Part shown: positions 40,211 to 47,430 of the stretch, one piece after another
Layout of the letters: the number at the start of each line of letters is the position of its first letter
How positions within the stretch are numbered: the stretch's first letter is position 1
DNA from: Pseudomonas citronellolis
GTDB lineage: Bacteria > Pseudomonadota > Gammaproteobacteria > Pseudomonadales > Pseudomonadaceae
DNA length: 47,430 bases
Reading direction: 5' to 3'
Assembly: GCF_029335315.1 (NCBI RefSeq)
Contig: NZ_JARJLT010000208.1
Span: 1 to 47,430, forward strand
Notes under the pieces: generated by a model
What the model saw: only the letters and a program-made list of their open reading frames with translations
Database searches by the model: none
What the model was told of the DNA's origin: nothing
Made by a program: the position numbers and the translations under genes

Positions 40211-41980
40211 TCAGAGTCCCTGTTCGGTCAGCCAGAGGTTGAGGGCGGCCAGCTGCCAGAGCTTGGAGCCGCGCAAGGGGGTGAGGTCGTCCTGCGGCTG
40301 GCTGAGCAGGCGGTCGATCCAGGCCGCTTCGAACAGGCCGCGGTCCTGGCTGGGGTCCAGCAGCAGCTCGCTGACCCAGGCGCGGGTGTCGCCCTGCAGG
40401 TGCTTGAGGCCGGGCACCGGGAAGTAGCCCTTGGGCCGGTCGATCACCTCGGCGGGAATCACCTTGCGCGCCGCCGCCTTGAGCACCTGCTTGCCGCCGT
40501 CGCCGAGCTTGAAGCGCGCCGGGATGCGCGCCGAAAGCTCGGCCAGGCGGTAGTCGAGGAACGGCACGCGGGCTTCCAGGCCCCAGGCCATGGTCATGTT
40601 GTCCACCCGCTTGACCGGGTCGTCGACCAGCATGATGGTGCTGTCCAGGCGCAGCGCCTTGTCCACCGGGTCGCTGGCGCCGGGGGTGGCGAAGTGCCCG
40701 GCGACGAAGGCCTGGGCCACGTCCTCCACGCGCATGGCGGGGCGCACGGTGCTTTCGTATTCGCCGTGGCTGCGGTCGAAGAAGGCCTCGCGGTAGGCGT
40801 GCAGCGGCGAGGCGGCGCCGACCATGCGCGGGTACCAGTGGTAGCCGGCGAAGAGTTCGTCGGCGCCCTGGCCGCTCTGCACCACCTTGCAGTGCCTGGA
40901 GACCTCGCGGGAGAGCAGGTAGAAGGCGATGCAGTCGTGGCTGACCATCGGCTCGCTCATGGCGCGGAACGCCGCCGGCAACTGCTCGATCACCTCCCGC
41001 TCGGCGATGCGCAGCTGGTGGTGGCGCGTGCCGTAGCGGCGGGCGATGAGGTCGGAGTAGTGGAATTCGTCGCCGCGCTCGCCGCCGGCGTCTTCGAAGC
41101 CGATGGAGAAGGTCAGCAGGTCCGCCACCCCGGCCTCGTGCAGCAAGCCGACCAGCAGGCTGGAGTCCACCCCGCCGGAGAGCAGCACGCCCACTTCGCG
41201 GGCCGCGCGCTGGCGAATCCCCACGGCGTCGCGCAGGCTTTCCAGCACGCGGTCTTCCCAGTCTTCCAGGCGCAGCTCGCGCTCGTCGTCGCGGCAACCG
41301 TATTCCAGGCGCCACCAGCAGCGCTGCTCGACCTGGCCGTCGGCGTCGACGCTCATCCAGCTCGCCGGCGGCAACTTGCGCACGCCGGCGAGGATGGTGC
41401 GCGGCGCGGGGACCACGGCGTGGAAATTCAGGTAGAGGTTGAGCGCTTCCGGGTCCAAGCTGGTATCGATGCCGCCGCCCTGCAACAGCGCCGGCAGGCT
41501 GGAGGCGAAGCGCAGGCGCTGCTCGTCGTGGGTGAAGTACAGCGGCTTGATGCCCAGGCGGTCGCGGGCGATGAACAGGCGGCGGGCGTCGCGTTCCCAG
41601 ATGGCGAAGGCGAACATGCCGTTGAGCCTGGGCAGCAGGTCCTCGCCCCAGGCGTGGTAGCCCTTGAGCAGCACTTCGGTGTCGCCGCCGGAGAAGAAGC
41701 GGTAGCCCAGGGCTTCCAGTTCCTTGCGCAGCTCGGGGTAGTTGTAGATGGCGCCGTTGAACACCAGGGACAGGCCCAGCGCGGTGTCGACCATCGGCTG
41801 GCCGGAGGCCTCCGCTAGGTCCATGATCTTCAGCCGCCGGTGGCCGAGCGCCAGTGGGCCTTCGCTGTGGAAGCCCCAGGCGTCGGGGCCGCGAGGGGCG
41901 AGGTGGTGGGTGATTCGTTCGACCGCGGCGAGGTCGGCCGGTCGGTTATCGAAACGTAGTTCTCCTGCTAATCCGCACAT
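40211..41980 (-). CDS. asnO: N-acetylglutaminylglutamine amidotransferase (AsnB/AsnO-like)
   Basis: A 589-residue glutamine-dependent amidotransferase of the asparagine synthetase family. The N-terminal glutaminase starts MCGLAG with the nucleophile Cys2; the ATP-pyrophosphatase motif LLSGGVDSSLLVGLL is near residue 268. In the NAGGN pathway it amidates the C-terminus of acetyl-glutaminyl-glutamine. The pairing with ngg downstream, 56 bases away, distinguishes it from a true asparagine synthetase. It heads the operon and diverges from a MarR gene. Confidence 0.93.
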   Translation of the reverse strand: MCGLAGELRFDNRPADLAAVERITHHLAPRGPDAWGFHSEGPLALGHRRLKIMDLAEASGQPMVDTALGLSLVFNGAIYNYPELRKELEALGYRFFSGGDTEVLLKGYHAWGEDLLPRLNGMFAFAIWERDARRLFIARDRLGIKPLYFTHDEQRLRFASSLPALLQGGGIDTSLDPEALNLYLNFHAVVPAPRTILAGVRKLPPASWMSVDADGQVEQRCWWRLEYGCRDDERELRLEDWEDRVLESLRDAVGIRQRAAREVGVLLSGGVDSSLLVGLLHEAGVADLLTFSIGFEDAGGERGDEFHYSDLIARRYGTRHHQLRIAEREVIEQLPAAFRAMSEPMVSHDCIAFYLLSREVSRHCKVVQSGQGADELFAGYHWYPRMVGAASPLHAYREAFFDRSHGEYESTVRPAMRVEDVAQAFVAGHFATPGASDPVDKALRLDSTIMLVDDPVKRVDNMTMAWGLEARVPFLDYRLAELSARIPARFKLGDGGKQVLKAAARKVIPAEVIDRPKGYFPVPGLKHLQGDTRAWVSELLLDPSQDRGLFEAAWIDRLLSQPQDDLTPLRGSKLWQLAALNLWLTEQGL

Positions 41981-42142
41981 TTTCCTTACCGGTTCTCCGT
42001 TGGGGATGAATGGGTGATCAGGCCGGGGCCCTTCTTTCCAGTTAACAGACTGACTCTTTCATGTGAAAGTAGTTCTATGATTTTTTTATGAATTAATGCG
42101 GTTTACACACGGTTTATTAATTTTTGTTGAAAGGAAAATGCG
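41981..42142. promoter_or_regulatory. AT-rich divergent region between the NAGGN operon and marR
   Basis: A 162-base gap, clearly more AT-rich than the rest of the window over about 42050-42135. It contains the inverted repeat CTTTCA-TG-TGAAAG (42056-42069), a candidate MarR operator. No clear -35/-10 pair could be fixed by eye. An osmotic-stress promoter for the operon is expected here. Confidence 0.5.
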
Positions 42143-42592
42143 ATGGAAGAAGCCTATGCGCTGTCGATGTTCCAGGCCTTGCGACGCTTGCAGCAGGGCA
42201 GCGAGGTGCACGCCAAGCGCCTGGGCCGGTTCGGCGGGCTGACGCCGCTGCAGTTGCTGATCCTGCAGGTGCTGCTGGTGGAGCGGGAAATCACCGCCAG
42301 CCGCCTGGCCAAGCGCGTGAGCCTGTCCCAGGCCTCGCTGTCCGGGGTGCTGGACCGCCTGGAAAGTCGCGGCCTGCTGGCCCGCCGGCGCGACGAGCAG
42401 GACCGCCGCAAGCAATGGCTGCTGCTGGAGGACGCCGGCCGCGACGCGTTGCGCTCGGCGCCGCCGCTGTTGCCGGAGTACGTGATGGAGCGCTTCGCCG
42501 AACTGCCGGAGTGGGAGCGCCACGCGGTGCTGGCCGGCTTGCTGCGGGCGGCGGAGCTGTTCGAGCTGCCCGAGGAAGAGGAAGAGGATTAG
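42143..42592 (+). CDS. MarR-family regulator beside the NAGGN operon
   Basis: A 149-residue winged-helix regulator. The DNA-binding part runs from about residue 32 (LTPLQLLILQVLLVEREITA, then SRLAKRVSLSQASLSGVLDR) to the wing RRRDEQDRRKQWLLLEDAG. The C-terminus is very acidic (LPEEEEED). AAGGAAA precedes the ATG at 42143. Its divergent position suggests that it controls the osmoprotectant operon, itself, or both; the signal is unknown. Confidence 0.93.
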   Translation: MEEAYALSMFQALRRLQQGSEVHAKRLGRFGGLTPLQLLILQVLLVEREITASRLAKRVSLSQASLSGVLDRLESRGLLARRRDEQDRRKQWLLLEDAGRDALRSAPPLLPEYVMERFAELPEWERHAVLAGLLRAAELFELPEEEEED

Positions 42593-42611
42593 CGCCAGGC
42601 TGCGCGTGAGC

Positions 42612-42644
42612 GTGGGGCGAATAACCGTTCGCGGTGATCCGCCG
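42612..42644. repeat. Degenerate single module of the GTAGGGCGCATAAC family
   Basis: GTGGGGCGAATAACCGTTCGCGG followed by GATCCGCCG, the left module only, between convergent marR and TSUP genes. Confidence 0.6.
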
Positions 42645-42674
42645 TCGGCCGGCGGGTAAGGAACTGCCCGGCGA

Positions 42675-43424
42675 TCACGCCAGCAGCTTCTGCGCCGCCA
42701 GCGACAGGCTCACCGCCACCAGCATCACCGCGAAGATCCGCTGCAGGGTGGCGCCGCCCAGGCGCAGCGCCAGGCGGTTGCCGGCCAGCACGCCGAGCGC
42801 GCCGCCGGCGGCCAGGGCTGCGAGCAACGGCAACGGCGGCTGGGCATGGCTGAGGTAGAGCAGGAAGCCGCCGCCGGAAACCAGGGCGATCACCGCCATC
42901 GAGGTGGCGGTCGCCGCCAGCATCGACAGCGGTGTGAACCACAACAGTCCCGGGACGATCAGGAAGCCGCCGCCCACCCCCATCAAGCCCGACAGCAGGC
43001 CCACCGCCAGGCCCAGGCCCAGCAGGGGCGCGTGACCGGTGGCGGCGCCCGGCGCCCTGGGTGCGCTCGAGCCGCGCCACATGCGCCAGGCCGACCACAA
43101 CACCAGCGCGCAGAAGCCGAGGATCAGCACCGCGTCCGGGATGAAGCGCCCCAGCCACTGGCCTGCGGCGTTGCCCGGCCAGCCGGTCAGCGTCAGCCAG
43201 ACCAGCGGACGCCAGGCCACCTGGCCCTGGCGCGCGCGGGGAATGGCGCCGACCAGCGCCGACAGCGCCACCGCGCCCAGGCTCACGCCGATGGCGTCGT
43301 GCAGCGGCAGGTGCAGGCTGAGCAGCAGCGGCAGGGCGACCAGCGAGCCGCCGGCGCCGGTGAGCCCGAGCAGCACGCCGAGGATCAGGCCGATGAAGGT
43401 GGATTCGACGAGCAGGGCGTCCAT
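42675..43424 (-). CDS. TauE/SafE (TSUP) family membrane transporter
   Basis: A 249-residue inner-membrane protein with eight predicted helices in two similar halves; each half has the glycine-rich family motif (LGLTGAGGSLVALPLLL and SGLMGVGGGFLIVPGLL). TSUP proteins export sulfite, sulfoacetate or other anions; no sulfur genes are nearby to fix the substrate. It lies 35 bases downstream of mnmC on the same strand. Confidence 0.92.
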   Translation of the reverse strand: MDALLVESTFIGLILGVLLGLTGAGGSLVALPLLLSLHLPLHDAIGVSLGAVALSALVGAIPRARQGQVAWRPLVWLTLTGWPGNAAGQWLGRFIPDAVLILGFCALVLWSAWRMWRGSSAPRAPGAATGHAPLLGLGLAVGLLSGLMGVGGGFLIVPGLLWFTPLSMLAATATSMAVIALVSGGGFLLYLSHAQPPLPLLAALAAGGALGVLAGNRLALRLGGATLQRIFAVMLVAVSLSLAAQKLLA

Positions 43425-43462
43425 TCGCTTGGCGGGCTCCGGTGGTCCGGTGGCTTGGAGTG

Positions 43463-45427
43463 TCAGTGCTTCTGGCCGCGTACCAGTTCGCGCAGGAAGA
43501 AGCGGTTGGGGTGGCAGGCCTCGGCCACCGCGCGCGGCAGCGGCAGCGGCTCACCGTCGATCCACGCCGCCAGCAGCTCGCCGGACAGCGGCGCGCTGAT
43601 CAGCCCGCGCGAGCCGTGGGCGCTGTTCAGGTACAGGCCGTCGAGCCAGGGACAGGGCGTGTCCGGCACCTGGCGGGCATCCTTGGCCAGCACCGCGTAG
43701 GCCTCGGCGAAGGCCTCGCGGTGCGCCAGCGGGCCGATCAGCGGCAGGTAGTCCGGGGTGGTGCAGCGGAACGCCGCGCGTCCTTGCAGCGTAGCCGGAT
43801 CGAGCTGGTCGGCGTGCAGGCGGCGCACCAGGTCCGGGGAAATCTCGGCGAGCAGCTCCAGGTTGCCCTGGTGCTCGGCGACGGTCGGCTGCAGGTCGTC
43901 GCTGTGGAAGTCGAAGCTGGCGCCCAGGGTGTGCTCGCCGTGGCGCGGCGGGGCGACGTAGCCCTCGGCGCAGACTACGGTGCGCAGCGCGGCGCTTTCC
44001 GGGCTGGCCGGCAGGCGGCTGATCTGCCCGCGGATGCGCTTGAGCGGCAGGCTGGCGGCGCCGGGGAAGGCACGCACCTCGGCAGCGGTGGCGAGGATCG
44101 CGACGGGCGCCGCAGCCAGGCACTCGTCGCCGGCCCAGGCGCGCCACTGCTCGCCGTCGCGCTCCAGGCGCACTTCCCGGCCACTCAGCACAGTGATCAG
44201 CGGGTGCTCGGCGAGGGTTTGGCACAGCGCCGGCGGGTGCGCCCAGCCGGCTTCGGGGAAGAACAGCCCGCCGGCGGGCAGCGCCACGCCGGCGACGGCT
44301 TCGGCCTGCTCGCGGCTGAGCGTGCGCAGCAGGTCGCTGGGGAAGGCCTCGGCCAGTTTCGCCTGGCGCTTGCCCTCGGCCTCGTCGAAGGCCAGTTGCA
44401 GCACGCCGCAGGCCTGCCAGTCGGCGTCGCGCTGCAGGCGCTCCAGCAGCCGGCGGGTATGCCCGAAGCCGGCCACGATCAGGCGCGAAAGGGCGGTGCC
44501 GTGGGCCGACAGCTTCAGGTAGAGCACGCCCTGGGGATTGCCCGAGGCCTCCCGGGCCAGCCCGGTATGGCGTTCGATCAGGGTCACTCGCCAGCCGCGC
44601 GCGGCCAGGCTCGCGGCGCTGGCGCAGCCGGCCAGGCCACCGCCGATCACCAGGGCGTGGCGTTCCCCCGGCGCTGCGGCGGGGCGCGCGTACCAGGGCT
44701 TCTCGGCGGCGGGCGTGGCGCCCTGGAACTCACCCGTCAGGTTTTCCCATTTCTTGCCGAAGCCCTCGACCCGCCGCACGGCGAAGCCGGCGGCTTTCAA
44801 CGCGCGGCGGACGACGCCGGCGGTGGTGAAGCTGGCCAGGGTCGTACCGGGGCCGGACAGCCGCGCCAGCTGCTCGAACAGCGGCTCGCTCCACATCTCC
44901 GGGTTCTTCGCCGGGGCGAAGCCGTCGAGGAACCAGGCGTCGATGCGCGCGTCCAGCTCCGGCAGGATTTCCAGCGCATCGCCCACCAGCAGGGTCAGCA
45001 CCACGCGGCCGCCGGCGAATACCAGGCGCTGGAAGCCGGGGTGGATGGCGTGGTACTGCGCCAGCAACTGCTCGCTCCAGGGCCGCAGCTCGTCCCACAG
45101 GCCGAGGGCGCGCTGCAGGTCGTCGCGGCGCAGCGGGTATTTCTCCACGCTGACGAAATGCAGGCGCGCGTCGGCCGGCGCCAGCTGATCGAACAGGCGC
45201 CAGGCGCAGAGAAAGTTCAGACCGGTGCCGAAGCCGGTCTCGCCGATGCTCAGGCGCCCGCCGGCGGGCAGCGCGGCGAAGCGTCGCGGCAGCTGGCTGC
45301 CGTCGAGGAACACGTGGTGCGTTTCCGCGATCCCCGAGGCGCTGGAGAAGTACACGTCGCCGTAGGCGCGCGACAGGGGCTGGCCGTTTTCGTCCCAGTC
45401 GAGCTGGGCATTGTGCGGATCGGGCAT
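43463..45427 (-). CDS. mnmC: Bifunctional tRNA 5-methylaminomethyl-2-thiouridine enzyme MnmC
   Basis: A 654-residue fusion that performs the last two steps of mnm5s2U34 synthesis in tRNA. The N-terminal methyltransferase (about 1-240) has the SAM site SIGETGFGTGLNFLCAWRLF and DAWFLDGFAPAKNPEMW. The C-terminal FAD oxidase (about 260-654) has HALVIGGGLAGCASAASLAA and ends NSAHGSRGLISAPLSGELLA. The start at 45427 (MPDPHNAQLDW) fits other MnmC N-termini, although no strong ribosome site is visible; the longer frame to 45493 is not native-looking. Confidence 0.96.
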   Translation of the reverse strand: MPDPHNAQLDWDENGQPLSRAYGDVYFSSASGIAETHHVFLDGSQLPRRFAALPAGGRLSIGETGFGTGLNFLCAWRLFDQLAPADARLHFVSVEKYPLRRDDLQRALGLWDELRPWSEQLLAQYHAIHPGFQRLVFAGGRVVLTLLVGDALEILPELDARIDAWFLDGFAPAKNPEMWSEPLFEQLARLSGPGTTLASFTTAGVVRRALKAAGFAVRRVEGFGKKWENLTGEFQGATPAAEKPWYARPAAAPGERHALVIGGGLAGCASAASLAARGWRVTLIERHTGLAREASGNPQGVLYLKLSAHGTALSRLIVAGFGHTRRLLERLQRDADWQACGVLQLAFDEAEGKRQAKLAEAFPSDLLRTLSREQAEAVAGVALPAGGLFFPEAGWAHPPALCQTLAEHPLITVLSGREVRLERDGEQWRAWAGDECLAAAPVAILATAAEVRAFPGAASLPLKRIRGQISRLPASPESAALRTVVCAEGYVAPPRHGEHTLGASFDFHSDDLQPTVAEHQGNLELLAEISPDLVRRLHADQLDPATLQGRAAFRCTTPDYLPLIGPLAHREAFAEAYAVLAKDARQVPDTPCPWLDGLYLNSAHGSRGLISAPLSGELLAAWIDGEPLPLPRAVAEACHPNRFFLRELVRGQKH

Positions 45428-45534
45428 GGGGGTACCGGCGGGAGTGCGAAGGGCGCATTTTAGCCGATCCCTCGCGCAGACAGTCTGCGTCACATCCGCT
45501 ACCTTGAATGCATCCCGCAGTCAGGAGGCAGTGC

Positions 45535-47025
45535 ATGTTCGAATCCGCCGAAATCGGCCATTCCATCGACAAGGAAACCTACGAGAGGGAAGTCGCCGAG
45601 TTGCGCGAGGCGTTGCTCGAGGCGCAATACGAGTTGAAGCAGCAGTCGCGCTTCCCGGTGATCATCCTGATCAACGGCATCGAAGGCGCCGGCAAGGGCG
45701 AGACGGTCAAGCTGCTCAACGAATGGATGGACCCCCGGCTGATCCAGGTGGAAAGTTTTCTGCGGCCCTCGGACGAGGAACTTTCGCGGCCCTCGCAATG
45801 GCGCTTCTGGCGGCGCCTGCCACCCAAGGGGCGGACCTCGATCTTCTTCGGCAACTGGTACAGCCAGATGCTCTACGCGCGGGTCAACGGCGACATCAAG
45901 GACAACCGCCTGGACGTCGCCATCGACGCCGCCGAACGCTTCGAACGCATGCTCTGCGACGAGGGCGCGCTGATCTTCAAGTTCTGGTTCCACCTGTCCA
46001 AGAAGCAGCTCAAGGAACGCCTGAAGTCGCTGGAGAACGACCCGCAGCGCTCCTGGCAGTTGAGCGAGATCGACTGGCTGCAGAGCGAGGTCTACGACAG
46101 ATTCGTGCGCTACGGCGAGCGCGTGCTGCGCCGCACCAGCCGCGACTACGCGCCCTGGTACATCGTCGAGGGCGCCGACGAGCGCTATCGCAGCCTGACC
46201 GTCGGCCGCACCCTGCTGGAAGGCCTGCAGGCGGCGCTGAAGCTCAAGGACCGTCCGCGCCGCCAGCCCCACGCGGCGCCCCTGGTGGCCAGCCTGGACA
46301 ACCGCGGGCTGCTCGACAGCCTCGACCTGACGCTGGCCCTGAGCAAGGACCAGTACCAGGAACAACTGGCCCAGGAGCAGGCACGCCTGGCCACGCTGAT
46401 CCGCGACAAGCGCTTCCGCCGGCATTCCCTGATCGCCGTGTTCGAGGGCAACGACGCGGCCGGCAAGGGCGGCGCCATCCGCCGCGTCACCGACGCCCTG
46501 GACCCGCGCCAGTACCACATCGTGCCGATCGCCGCGCCCACCGAGGAGGAGCGCGCCCAGCCCTACCTGTGGCGCTTCTGGCGGCACATGCCGGCGCGCC
46601 GGCAGTTCACCATCTTCGACCGGTCCTGGTACGGCCGGGTGCTGGTGGAGCGGGTGGAGGGCTTCTGCTCGCCGGCCGACTGGCTGCGTGCCTATTCGGA
46701 GATCAACGACTTCGAGGAGCAGCTGACGGACTTCGGCATCGTGGTAGTGAAGTTCTGGCTGTCGATCGACAAGGACACCCAGTACGCCCGCTTCAAGGAG
46801 CGCGAGACGATTCCGTTCAAGCGCTACAAGATCACCGACGAGGACTGGCGCAACCGCGACAAGTGGGACCAGTACGTCGACGCGGTGGGCGACATGGTCG
46901 ACCGCACCAGCACCGAGATCGCCCCCTGGACCCTGGTCGAGGCCAACGACAAGCGCTTCGCCCGGGTCAAGGTGCTGCGCACCATCAACGATGCGCTGGA
47001 GGCGGCGTACAAGAAGGACAAATGA
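45535..47025 (+). CDS. pap: Two-domain polyphosphate kinase 2 (polyphosphate:AMP phosphotransferase)
   Basis: A 496-residue PPK2 with two fused domains, which is the class that phosphorylates AMP to ADP with polyphosphate. Each half has a Walker A: INGIEGAGKGETVK (about residue 47) and FEGNDAAGKGGAIRR (about 303). The second half also has the RSWYGRVLVERVEGF lid region and a KITDEDWRNRDKWDQYVDAV motif; the first half has a shorter counterpart (SEIDWLQSEVYD). In two-domain PPK2 the C-terminal half is normally the active one. AGGAGG precedes the ATG at 45535. It diverges from mnmC. Confidence 0.94.
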   Translation: MFESAEIGHSIDKETYEREVAELREALLEAQYELKQQSRFPVIILINGIEGAGKGETVKLLNEWMDPRLIQVESFLRPSDEELSRPSQWRFWRRLPPKGRTSIFFGNWYSQMLYARVNGDIKDNRLDVAIDAAERFERMLCDEGALIFKFWFHLSKKQLKERLKSLENDPQRSWQLSEIDWLQSEVYDRFVRYGERVLRRTSRDYAPWYIVEGADERYRSLTVGRTLLEGLQAALKLKDRPRRQPHAAPLVASLDNRGLLDSLDLTLALSKDQYQEQLAQEQARLATLIRDKRFRRHSLIAVFEGNDAAGKGGAIRRVTDALDPRQYHIVPIAAPTEEERAQPYLWRFWRHMPARRQFTIFDRSWYGRVLVERVEGFCSPADWLRAYSEINDFEEQLTDFGIVVVKFWLSIDKDTQYARFKERETIPFKRYKITDEDWRNRDKWDQYVDAVGDMVDRTSTEIAPWTLVEANDKRFARVKVLRTINDALEAAYKKDK

Positions 47026-47038
47026 GCCGGAGGCGGTG

Positions 47039-47371
47039 ATGGTCTACGTGAAGCGCGATGAGAATGGACGCCTGCTGCGGGTGGAACGCGAACCCTTCGC
47101 CGGCGCCGAACCGATGAACGCCGACGCCCCCGAGGTGCTGGCCTGGATGAACGGCGCGCTGGACGCCCGCCTGCAATCCCTGCAGCGCTCGGACCTGGAG
47201 CTGGTGCGGGTGCTGGAAGACCTGGTGGGGGTGCTGGTGAACCGTGGCCTGATCCGCTACACCGACCTGCCCGAAGCGGCCCGGCGCAAACTCGAAGCCC
47301 GCGCCACCACCCGCGCCAGCCTGGACGGGCTGGGCGGGCTGGTGGAAGAGGAGGACGAGCGACTGTTCTGA
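47039..47371 (+). CDS. Small conserved Pseudomonas protein (often mislabelled tryptophan synthase beta-like)
   Basis: A 110-residue soluble, mostly helical protein. VYVKRDENGRLLRVEREPF at the start and QRSDLELVRVLEDLVGVLVN in the middle match a small conserved family that databases have often named as tryptophan-synthase-beta-like without catalytic residues. Real function unknown. CGGAGGCGG precedes the ATG, which lies 13 bases after pap, so the two are probably co-transcribed. Confidence 0.85.
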   Translation: MVYVKRDENGRLLRVEREPFAGAEPMNADAPEVLAWMNGALDARLQSLQRSDLELVRVLEDLVGVLVNRGLIRYTDLPEAARRKLEARATTRASLDGLGGLVEEEDERLF

Positions 47372-47395
47372 AAGCGCAGGCGCGCCGAGCGCGTG

Positions 47396-47419
47396 ATCGC
47401 GGGCATGGCCCGCTCCTAC
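47396..47419. repeat. GTAGGAGCGGGC palindrome at the window end
   Basis: ATCGCGGGCATGGCCCGCTCCTAC, one module of the GTAGGAGCG family in reverse orientation; a partner may lie beyond the window. Confidence 0.7.
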
Positions 47420-47430
47420 CAAGCGCACGC

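Noticed and set aside
1-47430. Search for phage genes, transposases, integrases or restriction systems
   Set aside because: None was seen; all substantial frames match core Pseudomonas functions or conserved small proteins.

Overview
The window is a GC-rich chromosomal segment from a Pseudomonas species. The protein set and gene order recall the P. aeruginosa chromosome around rdgC-prc-minCDE-actP, joined to the asnO/ngg-mnmC-pap neighbourhood. The abundant GTAG-ended palindromic repeats (REP type) suggest the P. citronellolis / P. knackmussii / P. nitroreducens side of the genus. That placement is inferred from remembered synteny, not from a search. I see no phage, insertion sequence, CRISPR array or integron, and no block of foreign composition apart from a short AT-rich promoter region near 42.05-42.14 kb.

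Layout. 1-2.3 kb: rdgC (cut by the window edge, minus), a tRNA-Val/tRNA-Asp pair with its own promoter and terminator, and a lipoprotein FKBP prolyl isomerase. 2.6-4.3 kb: a YkvA-type protein and a translationally coupled trio (XRE regulator, unknown protein, Sel1-repeat protein). 4.3-8.25 kb (minus): an EAL-CBS-GGDEF signalling protein and the periplasmic protease Prc. 8.4-9.4 kb: a quinone oxidoreductase. 9.46-13.9 kb (minus): a five-gene operon with an iron/polyamine/phosphonate-type ABC importer (binding protein, two permeases, ATPase) and a HAD phosphatase. It is divergent from a GntR/UTRA regulator at 14.2 kb, with several operator-like palindromes between them. 15-19.2 kb (minus): M18 aminopeptidase, RluA-type pseudouridine synthase and minCDE. 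19.4-21.6 kb: LpxL-type acyltransferase and a patatin. 21.8-25.6 kb (minus): pirin, an alpha/beta-hydrolase abutting an MlaA homologue, and a conserved unknown secreted protein. 25.7-28 kb: small membrane proteins and a membrane-anchored GH17 enzyme. 28.2-34 kb: an orphan betaine-type binding protein, the yjcH-actP acetate uptake operon, and a DUF294/CBS protein coupled to a DEDDh exonuclease. 34.1-36.7 kb: small membrane proteins, an SDR, a conserved unknown and a YnfA protein. 36.9-42 kb (minus): YheU and the three-gene operon for the osmoprotectant N-acetylglutaminylglutamine amide, divergent from a MarR regulator. 42.6-47.4 kb: a TSUP transporter, mnmC, a two-domain PPK2 and a small conserved protein.

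The genes are mostly core housekeeping and envelope functions: division-site placement, lipid A acylation, outer-membrane lipid asymmetry, periplasmic proteolysis, tRNA/rRNA modification, acetate and quaternary-amine uptake, and osmoprotection. The points most worth a second look are the palindrome set between the ABC importer and its GntR regulator, the HAD phosphatase in that operon, the hydrolase-MlaA pair, the XRE/unknown/Sel1 trio, a Fur-box-like site before a DUF2061 gene, a 14-bp palindrome in the acetate operon promoter region, and two families of paired GTAG-ended palindromes, some arranged inside-out. No single locus is clearly a new defence or mobile system.
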